A stretch of DNA of 37,622 nucleotides from a virus: IMG/VR virus record IMGVR_UViG_3300047463_000095, positions 1 through 37,622 of that record; one strand, 5' to 3'. This document shows positions 24,302 to 29,973 of this stretch, piece by piece. The translations under genes were made by a program, and so were the position numbers. The first letter of the stretch is position 1; each line of letters starts with the position of its first letter. The notes under the pieces were generated by a model, which did no database searches, had not been told where the DNA came from, and was given only the letters and a program-made list of their open reading frames with translations.

Positions 24302-24739
24302 TCAGATCATTCCGTTGATTTCTTTGTGTCGTTGCTTGTGGCAAGGTTGACAGAGCCAAGTAACTTCAAGAGGCTTGTCGTAGTCCTCGTGGTGTGCAAG
24401 GCTTTTTGAATCACCGCATCTTTCACAGTTGGCTCTAACAATAGAACCTTTTTTAATTGCTCTAGCAACCGCAGAATGTGCTCTGCCTCTGAGTTTATCC
24501 TCCTGTCTCCAATACTTTGTGACCTCGATAGACGATCTAATTCGATCAGGTTGTTTTGATCTTGCTCTATCGTATTCTCTGATTCGATCAAGGTTTTTGA
24601 GTCGATGTTCATTTGCGTCTTTCTTTGTGCAGTCTTTGCATTTGTTGAGATGACCATCTCCCATCATTGCGTGTTTGTAAAAATCACTTAATGGTTTGAT
24701 GGTCTTGCACTTAAAACATTCTTTTTTAAAACGAGTCAT
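24302..24739 (-). CDS. HNH endonuclease-like protein with two zinc sites
   Basis: A 145-aa protein. The N-terminus carries a CxxC...CxxC pair ('ECFKCKTIKPLSDFYKH', 'NKCKDC'), a zinc-ribbon often found in homing-type proteins. The C-terminus has 'NCERCGDSKSLAHHEDYDK', followed by 'LEVTWLCQPCHKQRH', a typical HNH/treble-clef site with the His-His pair and two CxxC/CxxCH motifs. The middle is basic and helical. It could be a free-standing homing nuclease (a moron) or a recombination nuclease. A perfect TATAAT on the minus strand (24770-24775) 30 bases upstream could give it its own promoter. Confidence 0.75.
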   Translation of the reverse strand: MTRFKKECFKCKTIKPLSDFYKHAMMGDGHLNKCKDCTKKDANEHRLKNLDRIREYDRARSKQPDRIRSSIEVTKYWRQEDKLRGRAHSAVARAIKKGSIVRANCERCGDSKSLAHHEDYDKPLEVTWLCQPCHKQRHKEINGMI

Positions 24740-24783
24740 GCCGTACTTCCGTGCGATGATGGTGCGACCATTATAGACCCGTT

Positions 24784-25071
24784 TTAATTAAAAGGGATAT
24801 CATCATCAAACTCAGGCTCACTGCGGCGTGAAGTGAGGGCGGCTTTTTGTTGCTTGGGCTTGAACCTGAAGGACATGAATTTGCCTTTCTTGCCCTCTTT
24901 GATGTACCCGTCCATGAAATACTCGACCCCATCAATGGTGGCATTGCCTTTGTAGTCGGCTGCGGTCACTTCTTTGCCGGGGTAGCGTTTCTCTAATTGA
25001 ATCTGATCTTCCTCTTTATCGAGGTTTCGGAACACGATTCCCGAATTGTTGTAATTGGTGGTGGTTCTCAT
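24784..25071 (-). CDS. Single-stranded DNA-binding protein-like, with SSB-type acidic tail
   Basis: A 95-aa protein ending in EFDDDIPFN. The Asp-Asp-Asp-Ile-Pro-Phe tail is the docking peptide that bacterial SSB uses to recruit repair and replication proteins. The body ('VTAADYKGNATIDGVEYFMD', 'GKFMSFRFKPKQ') has strands consistent with a small OB-like fold but is shorter than usual SSB (about 170 aa). It lies three genes after an ERF annealing protein, where SSB partners are expected. Role: coat ssDNA during recombination and replication and recruit host factors through the tail. Confidence 0.72.
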   Translation of the reverse strand: MRTTTNYNNSGIVFRNLDKEEDQIQLEKRYPGKEVTAADYKGNATIDGVEYFMDGYIKEGKKGKFMSFRFKPKQQKAALTSRRSEPEFDDDIPFN

Positions 25072-25253
25072 TACTCTATTCCCATCAGTTTAAGAATTGC
25101 ATCGACTGTTGATTTGTCATAAGTGCCGTGGCACTCCAACTTTCGTGCTGGTGTTTGTGATGTATTGACAACTTTTACATTGATCAAATACTTTGCGTTT
25201 TTTTGTTTGGTTGGGTCAGGCACATCCATCATCAAACCTGTTGCCTTGCTCAT
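25071..25253 (-). CDS. Small hypothetical protein of the recombination operon
   Basis: A 60-aa protein starting MSKATGLMMDVPDPTKQKN. It is beta-rich in the middle ('KYLINVKVVNTSQTPARKLE') and ends in a short helix. It is coupled to the SSB-like gene (TAATG) and overlaps the upstream gene by four bases. No motif recognised. Confidence 0.6.
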   Translation of the reverse strand: MSKATGLMMDVPDPTKQKNAKYLINVKVVNTSQTPARKLECHGTYDKSTVDAILKLMGIE

Positions 25254-25465
25254 TTTTTCTCCTTGTTTAGTAACTTAATTTCATCTTCAACCATTTCATT
25301 CAAGATGACTTGTTGATCTTCAAAACGCATATCAGCGTATGTTTCAAAGTGGTTTTCACCACAACACCCAATCCAGCGCTTGACCTCACCGCAATAGCAA
25401 CAATATTCTGTACTGTCACGCATCAAATCCTCTCTGATCTGGTCACGAAGAAGGTCGATGTTCAT
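25250..25465 (-). CDS. Small putative zinc-binding protein
   Basis: A 71-aa acidic protein with a Cys cluster at about residues 22-35 ('YCCYCGEVKRWIGCCGENHF': CC, C, CC and a His), which could hold one zinc ion. The rest is helical and acidic. It is coupled by ATGA junctions to the ERF gene upstream and the 60-aa gene downstream. Function unknown. Confidence 0.6.
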   Translation of the reverse strand: MNIDLLRDQIREDLMRDSTEYCCYCGEVKRWIGCCGENHFETYADMRFEDQQVILNEMVEDEIKLLNKEKK

Positions 25466-26076
25466 TTCTTGGACTCCTTAATGGCACGGCGCACGGGGGC
25501 GCTGAGTTGATTCCAAAGGTAGGTGTATTGCTCGTCATCGAGTTCGTCTTTCTTGACCAATTCATGCACCTCCCCTGCTTTTCCATCGTTCACCAAGTCG
25601 GTGATTTCGATTGCCTTGTCTGCAAGGTAGTTCTTTACCTCATCATCCAAAGAATCTCCCATGTTGCCACGGGGAGTGACCACAGGGCCATCACCTTTCT
25701 TTCCAGTCGTGGCATCCAAGGCATCGTGTTCAACAATCTCAAGGGCAGCAACCCAAAGGTAGCGGCGCAAATACGTTTGCACTGCACCAAGGTTTTGCAC
25801 CTCATGGCAACCCTTCAAAGCGGCGGTGGACATGGGGGATTCAATGACAATCTTGTCCTCTGGTTTGTCCACATCCACTATGGTCATGGTTGCCATATCT
25901 TTGCCAAACGAAATGATGGCAGACAGGCCATGCGCCTTGAAGATGTTGAGTGCAGGGATAACAAAATCGCCAAGTTCAAAATACTTGTACCCTGCAAATT
26001 TGTTTTGCCCTGATTTTTTGAGTTCAGACTTGTGAAATGAATCACGGGCATCGTTGAGTTTTTGATAGATGTTCAT
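25462..26076 (-). CDS. ERF-family single-strand annealing recombinase
   Basis: A 204-aa protein with the ERF pattern: an N-terminal helix, 'KFAGYKYFELGDFVIPAL' (about residues 26-43), and the core 'GAVQTYLRRYLWVAALEI', then 'VEHDALD' (about 97-121), corresponding to the G-S-A-x-T-Y-x-R-R-Y motif of ERF proteins. ERF proteins anneal complementary ssDNA and support phage recombination and circularisation. The C-terminal 70 residues are acidic. AAGGAAA lies before the ATG. Together with the SSB-like, RusA and NinB-like genes it forms a lambdoid-style recombination set, but no 5'-3' exonuclease partner is visible. Confidence 0.85.
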   Translation of the reverse strand: MNIYQKLNDARDSFHKSELKKSGQNKFAGYKYFELGDFVIPALNIFKAHGLSAIISFGKDMATMTIVDVDKPEDKIVIESPMSTAALKGCHEVQNLGAVQTYLRRYLWVAALEIVEHDALDATTGKKGDGPVVTPRGNMGDSLDDEVKNYLADKAIEITDLVNDGKAGEVHELVKKDELDDEQYTYLWNQLSAPVRRAIKESKK

Positions 26077-26087
26077 TCGGATTTTCC

Positions 26088-26174
26088 TTAAAAGAGTTTG
26101 TCAAACAGGCTCAAAATTGTGTCCAAGGTGGACGTTATAGCCATGAGCCACAGGGCTATATCAGTTTTTTCCAT
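26088..26174 (-). CDS. 28-aa hydrophobic mini-protein
   Basis: The frame from ATG 26174 gives MEKTDIALWLMAITSTLDTI followed by LSLFDKLF. It is one hydrophobic, possibly amphipathic helix. GGAGAAG precedes the ATG with a 5-base spacer. It overlaps the end of the upstream gene by 14 bases and ends 11 bases before the ERF ATG. A membrane peptide is likely; function unknown. It fills what would otherwise be an 84-base gap. Confidence 0.55.
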   Translation of the reverse strand: MEKTDIALWLMAITSTLDTILSLFDKLF

Positions 26175-26520
26175 TGATCTTCTCCAATATTTCTTGCTCG
26201 GCAGCGGTCAGAATCCGAGCGTCGATCAGGTTGGTGACATTCTGCCCACAGATGTAAACTGCAATCACTTTGACATAGGCTGCAAAGGGTGGTGCAACAG
26301 GCGAGGCTTTTTGTTCTGGCGTGTGCTCAAAAAAGACTCGCATTGGCACATGGTCAAACTCAATGTCGATGTATGCGCCCACCGAGGGCTGCCTGTACTT
26401 GTCCATATCAATGCACAGACGCTGAATCATGGCCCGTAGAGCCATGTTTTCGTACAGTTGGCGGTCGGGCTTGGTAGCGGCATCCCGCTCGATCTTTTTG
26501 ATAATGTCAATGTGATTCAT
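26161..26520 (-). CDS. Hypothetical protein of the leftward operon
   Basis: A 119-aa protein, N-terminal helix ('DIIKKIERDAATKPDRQLYE', then helix 'ALRAMIQRLCIDMDKYR') and a beta-rich middle, ending 'ILTAAEQEILEKINGKN'. No motif recognised. It is coupled to the preceding gene by an ATGA-like overlap and overlaps the 28-aa gene downstream. Confidence 0.65.
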   Translation of the reverse strand: MNHIDIIKKIERDAATKPDRQLYENMALRAMIQRLCIDMDKYRQPSVGAYIDIEFDHVPMRVFFEHTPEQKASPVAPPFAAYVKVIAVYICGQNVTNLIDARILTAAEQEILEKINGKN

Positions 26521-26717
26521 ACCACCACCAAATCACCGAAGTCATCTACAACAGCGTCAGCGACCACGGCCTGATGACCGATCTGCTTGAAGTGTTTTTG
26601 GATGGAAGGTCTGATGCACAGAACCAAGCAATACACGTTGGGTCTGTAATGTTTGACAACACCGAGGAAGCCAATGTTGTCCTCATGTGCGTGGCCTAAA
26701 CTGTCTACATATCTCAT
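26517..26717 (-). CDS. Hypothetical protein, first gene of the leftward operon
   Basis: A 66-aa protein starting MRYVDSLGHAHEDNIGFLG with one moderately hydrophobic segment ('VYCLVLCIRPS') and a hydrophobic Val-rich C-terminus. AAGGAAA lies at suitable distance. As the first gene after the divergent control region it would be among the earliest products; such genes often encode host-takeover proteins, but nothing specific can be said. Confidence 0.55.
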   Translation of the reverse strand: MRYVDSLGHAHEDNIGFLGVVKHYRPNVYCLVLCIRPSIQKHFKQIGHQAVVADAVVDDFGDLVVV

Positions 26718-26931
26718 TCATTTTCCTTGTCGGCATTTGTCCGTGCCTTGCGGTTTGTGGAAATCCACGCAGAGATGTTAACTTTAAAACAACCATTTAC
26801 GCAACACCCAAGGTAAAGTTTTGTAAAGTTGTTGTGTTTCCCCCCATACAAGAAAAATCAAAAGGTTAACTGTGTGCTAACATTCGTGCAAGTGTGAAAT
26901 TTGTCTTATTCGCACGAAACAGGAGAAAATC
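26718..26931. promoter_or_regulatory. Divergent early control region
   Basis: This 214-base region separates the leftward recombination operon from the rightward operon, so it should hold promoters for both. It contains two GTAAAG repeats 10 bp apart, a reverse-oriented TTTACGC (26798-26804), runs of A/T, and a 7-bp perfect inverted repeat TTCGTGC (26883-26889) / GCACGAA (26912-26918) just before the first rightward gene, placed like an operator. I could not fit a convincing -35/-10 pair for either direction. TGTGCTAACAT (26873-26883) recurs in similar form at 28403-28413. Confidence 0.5.
26813..26828 (+). repeat. Two GTAAAG repeats, 10-bp phase
   Basis: GTAAAG occurs at 26813-26818 and 26823-26828, exactly one helical turn apart. 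The same hexamer occurs three times at 10-bp spacing at 33796-33821. Repeated phased hexamers in two divergent control regions suggest binding sites for one regulator. Confidence 0.5.
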
Positions 26932-27201
26932 ATGGAAACAGTAGGACTTGCAAGAAACACAGACCCTGATACATCGAAGGCTGCAGCCGAGGGTGTGCCC
27001 AATTTGGAGGGGGTTGTATATGAGGCTATTCGGACGCTAGGGCGTTGCATTGCAGACGATGTGGTGGAACACCTTGGGATGCGATGGGATAGCGTCACGC
27101 CCCGTTTTTCGAGCCTGATTCGCAAGGGTTTGGTTCGTGACACGGGGGAGCGTAGAAAAGGCCGATCTGGTCGATCACAAAGGGTAATGGAGGCGATATG
27201 A
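26932..27201 (+). CDS. Winged-helix DNA-binding protein, first gene of rightward operon
   Basis: An 89-aa protein with a short N-terminal segment ('NTDPDTSKAAAEGVPNLEG') and a winged helix-turn-helix (about residues 28-75): helix 'VVYEAIRTLGRCIADDVVEH', turn, recognition helix 'WDSVTPRFSSLIRKGLV' and a basic wing ('GERRKGRSGRSQR'). The DPDTSKAA start is widespread in phage proteins of this type. AGGAG precedes ATG at 7 bases. It probably acts as a transcription regulator or replication-origin protein; it may bind the neighbouring inverted repeat. Confidence 0.7.
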   Translation: METVGLARNTDPDTSKAAAEGVPNLEGVVYEAIRTLGRCIADDVVEHLGMRWDSVTPRFSSLIRKGLVRDTGERRKGRSGRSQRVMEAI

Positions 27202-27365
27202 GAGAAGTTTTTGAAGCAATCATGCAGAGCAAGGGTCACACCGATTTTTCAAAAAGACAATCTGGCGTTTATAGCAATCCAAGTTTGCAGACACGGTGGG
27301 TGTATTTTCAACTTGGTTGGAATATGCGGGGTGTTGAGGAATCAATCAAAAGGGGGCGGTCATGA
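27198..27365 (+). CDS. Small conserved-type phage protein
   Basis: A 55-aa protein in ATGA junctions with both neighbours. The text 'KGHTDFSKRQSGVYSNPSLQ' and 'TRWVYFQLGWNMR' matches a recurrent small protein in phage early regions that I cannot name. No membrane segment or catalytic motif. Confidence 0.6.
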   Translation: MREVFEAIMQSKGHTDFSKRQSGVYSNPSLQTRWVYFQLGWNMRGVEESIKRGRS

Positions 27366-27550
27366 TGTTTGATGACAACAAATTGATTTTTTGTACTGAG
27401 TGCAAACAAGAATGTCATGTGGTCTATGAAGATGAAGGAATTGGCGCTTATGAATATTGGGGCGCTACTGGCGTAGACACAAACATGGTTGGTCATTCCC
27501 TTTGTTGTGAAGCTGATGTGACTGAGGAGTACCCAGAAGATGACTGCTGA
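27362..27550 (+). CDS. Small zinc-ribbon-like protein
   Basis: A 62-aa acidic protein with CTECKQEC (residues about 11-18) and a second Cys pair 'HSLCCEADV' (about 45-53), arranged as a short zinc ribbon. Start ATG 27362 overlaps the previous stop. It could bind DNA, RNA or a host protein; function unknown. Confidence 0.6.
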   Translation: MMFDDNKLIFCTECKQECHVVYEDEGIGAYEYWGATGVDTNMVGHSLCCEADVTEEYPEDDC

Positions 27551-27647
27551 AATTGTGATGATCTTTTTGATGTGTGTTTACGCACCAGTGACCATATTGT
27601 TTGTTTTTTTTGGAACGATGATTGTTTTGGGGTGGCTAAATGATTGA
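27540..27647 (+). CDS. 35-aa single-span membrane mini-protein
   Basis: The frame ATG 27540 to TGA 27647 gives a protein that is nearly all hydrophobic ('IVMIFLMCVYAPVTILFVFF', then 'GTMIVLGWLND'). It overlaps both neighbours (11 and 8 bases), as the other real genes here do, with AGAAG upstream. Membrane location is clear; function unknown. Confidence 0.55.
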   Translation: MTAEIVMIFLMCVYAPVTILFVFFGTMIVLGWLND

Positions 27648-27939
27648 AGCACTAAAACAGGCGCTGGAAGCGTTGGAAGAAGTGCGTGGTTGGCAATGGG
27701 CTGGCCCTATGCGGGTCATGGATGAAGTTGACGATGCAATCACTGCCCTACGCCAAGCCATTGAAGAAGCAGAGCATGAGCCTGTGGGCTGGATAGATTC
27801 CAAGCTAAACCCTATTAAGCGTGAATGGGTTGGGCTGACGGATGAATTAAAAGTAATCCTGATTAAAAAGACTCCCAATTGGACTGCGATTCAATTGATT
27901 GAGGAAACTGAACTATTGCTCAAGGAGAAGAACACATGA
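27640..27939 (+). CDS. Hypothetical phage early protein (helical, ea22-like start)
   Basis: A 99-aa acidic helical protein starting MIEALKQALEALEEVRG, followed by 'DAITALRQAIEEAEHEPVGW'. This start pattern is common in early-region proteins of lambdoid and Burkholderiales phages. The C-terminus is helical and acidic. No enzyme motif. Coupled to neighbours by overlaps. Confidence 0.62.
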   Translation: MIEALKQALEALEEVRGWQWAGPMRVMDEVDDAITALRQAIEEAEHEPVGWIDSKLNPIKREWVGLTDELKVILIKKTPNWTAIQLIEETELLLKEKNT

Positions 27940-28301
27940 ATCCATCTTTTGAGTCTTTTTGGAATGTATGGCCTCGCTCACCTCGAAAAGAGGCAAAGAG
28001 CAAGTGTTTGGAAAAGTGGGAGAAACTCAAACTTGATTTTCAGGCTACACAGATCATTCGTCATGTGACATGGCTGAAAACCACCGAACAATGGCAAAAA
28101 TCCAATGGTTCGTTTATTCCTGCGCCTTTGGTTTACTTGAACCAGATGAGATGGGATGGGGCAGACATACCTGATGATTTTGACAAGCCCAAACAAGAAA
28201 AAGACCCGATTTTGGTCAAACTTGAGCAAGACAGGGCTACCGCAATCCCTATGCCAGAGGAGATCAGGCGCAAATTGGCTGAGTTGAGGGCAAGACGATG
28301 A
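27936..28301 (+). CDS. Replication-protein C-terminal-like domain (possible helicase-loader partner)
   Basis: A 121-aa protein: 'FESFWNVWPRSPRKEAKSK' at the start, then a helix, and 'FIPAPLVYLNQMRWDGADIP' (about residues 62-81). This F-W-x-x-W/Y-P-R ... F-I-P-x-P-x-x-Y/W-L-N-x-x-R-W order is the C-terminal module of many phage replication initiator/organiser proteins, which contacts the helicase machinery. Here it stands alone, without the usual N-terminal winged helix; that part might be supplied by the 89-aa protein at 26932. Basic C-terminus. Confidence 0.62.
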   Translation: MNPSFESFWNVWPRSPRKEAKSKCLEKWEKLKLDFQATQIIRHVTWLKTTEQWQKSNGSFIPAPLVYLNQMRWDGADIPDDFDKPKQEKDPILVKLEQDRATAIPMPEEIRRKLAELRARR

Positions 28302-28402
28302 AGTTTCTGATTTTTGGGTTGCTTTGTTTTTTCATAGGAGGAATGTTAGGGTTTTTACCCGGTGCAATTTTTGTGCTTGCGGTTGTTGCATTGATGCAAT
28401 AA
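28298..28402 (+). CDS. 34-aa membrane mini-protein
   Basis: ATG 28298 overlaps the upstream stop. The product is MKFLIFGLLCFFIGGMLGFL then PGAIFVLAVVALMQ: one or two closely spaced hydrophobic helices. No other candidate frame fits this space. Membrane peptide of unknown function. Confidence 0.55.
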   Translation: MKFLIFGLLCFFIGGMLGFLPGAIFVLAVVALMQ

Positions 28403-28413
28403 TGTGATAACAT
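28386..28413 (+). promoter_or_regulatory. Palindrome and possible promoter upstream of the structured RNA
   Basis: TTGCAT (28386-28391) and ATGCAA (28394-28399) form a 6+6 palindrome with a 2-base centre. Nine bases further, TAACAT (28408-28413) preceded by TGTGA could serve as an extended -10; TTGCAT itself is a poor -35 at 16-base spacing. A transcription start near 28420 would begin the structured RNA below. A similar TTGCAT...ATGCA pair occurs at 33732-33748. Confidence 0.35.
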
Positions 28414-28778
28414 GGGAACTGTTGTCGTGGAAGTCAACAAATCAAAGCCGTTTACTCATGCGTCTGGCCCTTTTGGGGGCACTTCCACCGGGCGCAGTAG
28501 TAAGCGGCTTTTTTGTTTCTCTTACGGCATCCGTACCCCACACGATAGCAAGCATTACAAGTCTGATGGCGTGGGAGGAAAGGGCTACACGGTATGCCGA
28601 GAGGCTAGGGGGCAGTTCCCGAACAATCCGTGCGACTGGTCGTATCACGAAGTCGAGGGGCACAACCCGGTGGGTTGGCATCGTGATCCCTGTAAAGGGG
28701 GTGAAGCACCTGAACCTTCTTACTCCATGCTTGGGGTAGGGGGGTCTTTGGGTGAAATGGCGCAACAAGGGGGAATCT
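28403..28778 (+). other. 376-base region without a convincing protein gene
   Basis: Two long plus-strand frames cross this stretch, 28412-28816 (134 aa) and 28458-28739 (about 93 aa), but neither has a ribosome binding site and both would read through a 21-bp hairpin and a run of six T. The second begins with a hydrophobic run ('LALLGALPPGAVVSGFFVSL') and ends basic. ATG 28566 in the same frame would give a 57-aa basic protein. I treat the first 100 bases as an RNA element and the remainder as undecided. Confidence 0.4.
28420..28514 (+). ncRNA. Candidate structured RNA with terminator, two hairpins and kissing loops
   Basis: Hairpin 1: TGTTG (28420-28424) with CAACA (28435-28439), 10-base loop. 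Hairpin 2: a 10-bp helix 28447-28456 with 28499-28508, a 2x2 internal loop, then a 9-bp helix 28459-28467 with 28488-28496. It is followed by six T (28509-28514). Loop 1 contains GTGGAAGT (28427-28434); loop 2 contains its exact complement ACTTCCAC (28481-28488), which could form an 8-bp kissing interaction. Hairpin 2 with the T-run is also a good terminator. Could be a small RNA, an attenuator or a terminator with regulatory loop pairing. Confidence 0.55.
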
Positions 28779-28988
28779 ATGAAGCAAGGGACATATCTGG
28801 GGTATCCATTGACTGATTGGTATTTGCCAACACAAAAGCCCGTCCGAAAGGGTTTATACATTGTTGGGAGTAACCAATTGAGCGTGTTGCTTGAATGGAA
28901 TGGAAAAAAATGGGTGAATGGATACAAACAGCCGTTTAAATACCAAAATTTAAGTTGGCGTGGGGTGCAGGGGGAACATCATGTTTGA
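28779..28988 (+). CDS. Small hypothetical phage protein
   Basis: A 69-aa protein starting MKQGTYLGYPLTDWYLPTQK; it contains 'YIVGSNQLSVLLEWNGKKWV' and 'NLSWRGVQ'. The W-Y-x-P...W-N-G-K-x-W...W-R-G pattern recurs in small phage early proteins and looks like a small beta-barrel. AAGGGGG precedes the ATG. It overlaps the methyltransferase start by eight bases. Confidence 0.6.
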   Translation: MKQGTYLGYPLTDWYLPTQKPVRKGLYIVGSNQLSVLLEWNGKKWVNGYKQPFKYQNLSWRGVQGEHHV

Positions 28989-29706
28989 TAAGGTTGTGAT
29001 TGGAGATTCAACCTTGTATTGCGGAGATTGTTTAGAAGTGCTGCCTACACTTGAAAAAGTGGATGCAGTGATTACAGACCCGCCTTACAAACATGGTTCC
29101 ATGAATGGTTCAGGTTTTGCGGGTGAATGTGAGTTTTACGCTGATGGAAAAATTGACTTCATTAGTGATTTTGATTTAAATCTTTACAAAACTTTACTTT
29201 CTGGTGTTTCTGACCAGATTGTTGCTTTTTGTTCCCGTGATTTGGTTCCTGAATGGCTTGATTTTGCGAAAAGTGAATTTGGGGGATTTGATGTTCATTT
29301 TTGGCACAAAACAAATGCCATACCATTTACCCACAATGTATGGAAAAGCGACATTGAGTATTTGATACTTGGATGGCGCAAAAAAACACACCAGCCCGTC
29401 CATCAGTCGATGAAAAGCAAGGCTTACATATCGCCAATATGCACAGACGATTACCATCCTACTGCCAAACCTGTTAATTTGATGGCAAAGTATGTCCAAG
29501 TTTTATTGCCCCCAAATGGGGTTTGTTTAGACCCGTTTATGGGGTCTGGTACAACTGGTGTGGCTGCAGCACAATTAGGTCGCAGATTTATTGGGGTTGA
29601 GCGTGAGAGGAAATATTTTGACATTGCTTGTCAAAGGATTGAATTGGCATCAAAACAGGTGCAAATGTTCCCGCCTAAAACCATGAAACAGGTTGATTTG
29701 CTATGA
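28981..29706 (+). CDS. DNA methyltransferase (N6-adenine/N4-cytosine type, beta-group order)
   Basis: A 241-aa enzyme with catalytic motif IV DPPY at residues 33-36 and the SAM-binding motif 'DPFMGSGTT' at 184-192, followed by 'RFIGVERERKYFDIACQRI'. Catalytic motif first and SAM motif last is the beta-group order. ATG 28981 follows AGGGGGA; an upstream TTG at 28960 is rejected. No restriction endonuclease is next to it, so it is an orphan phage methyltransferase, probably protecting phage DNA or altering regulation. Recognition sequence cannot be told. Confidence 0.88.
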   Translation: MFDKVVIGDSTLYCGDCLEVLPTLEKVDAVITDPPYKHGSMNGSGFAGECEFYADGKIDFISDFDLNLYKTLLSGVSDQIVAFCSRDLVPEWLDFAKSEFGGFDVHFWHKTNAIPFTHNVWKSDIEYLILGWRKKTHQPVHQSMKSKAYISPICTDDYHPTAKPVNLMAKYVQVLLPPNGVCLDPFMGSGTTGVAAAQLGRRFIGVERERKYFDIACQRIELASKQVQMFPPKTMKQVDLL

Positions 29707-29954
29707 ACACGCACCAAGCAAGAAAGATACTAGATGCACACAAAGAGGGAAACTACTACAACGCAAAATCAGTGGATGCAGCCCTTCAATTGCTTGGAGA
29801 TTTACAAGAGGGACTTGGCAGACCTGATCAGGCTTGCAAAAAAGCCGGGTTGGAAGCAATGGGCATGGGGGGAAGCCAAATGGATGGACGCAGACCCATC
29901 GGGGCTATGGAAGGGGATCAAAAAAGACTTGGTGGAGGCCATGAATGGGACTGA
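29703..29954 (+). CDS. Small hypothetical protein overlapping the next frame
   Basis: An 83-aa frame in ATGA junction with the methyltransferase. The first ~34 residues ('MNTHQARKILDAHKEGNYYN', then 'AKSVDAALQLLGDL') match a small phage protein type; the following residues look like out-of-frame reading of the next gene (Gly/Met-rich). Either the protein really has this tail, or its functional part is only the N-terminal third. Confidence 0.5.
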   Translation: MNTHQARKILDAHKEGNYYNAKSVDAALQLLGDLQEGLGRPDQACKKAGLEAMGMGGSQMDGRRPIGAMEGDQKRLGGGHEWD

Positions 29955-29973
29955 TGGTGACTTTCCGGGTTGA
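29776..29973 (+). CDS. Small hypothetical protein encoded in overlapping frame
   Basis: A 65-aa frame from ATG 29776: 'LEIYKRDLADLIRLAKKPGW' and 'KQWAWGEAKWMDADPSGLW', then 'KGIKKDLVEAM'. The pattern R-D-L-A-D-L-x-R-L-A...P-G-W-K...A-W...D-x-S-G-L-W is one I associate with short proteins next to RusA or other recombination genes. It overlaps the previous frame almost entirely and the RusA start by 29 bases. A TTG at 29794 is an alternative start. Confidence 0.55.
   Translation: MQPFNCLEIYKRDLADLIRLAKKPGWKQWAWGEAKWMDADPSGLWKGIKKDLVEAMNGTDGDFPG

Noticed and set aside
28412-28816. 134-aa plus-strand frame over the structured RNA
   Set aside because: No ribosome binding site, irregular composition with scattered Cys/His/Gly, reads through the terminator-like hairpin and overlaps the better-supported gene at 28779.
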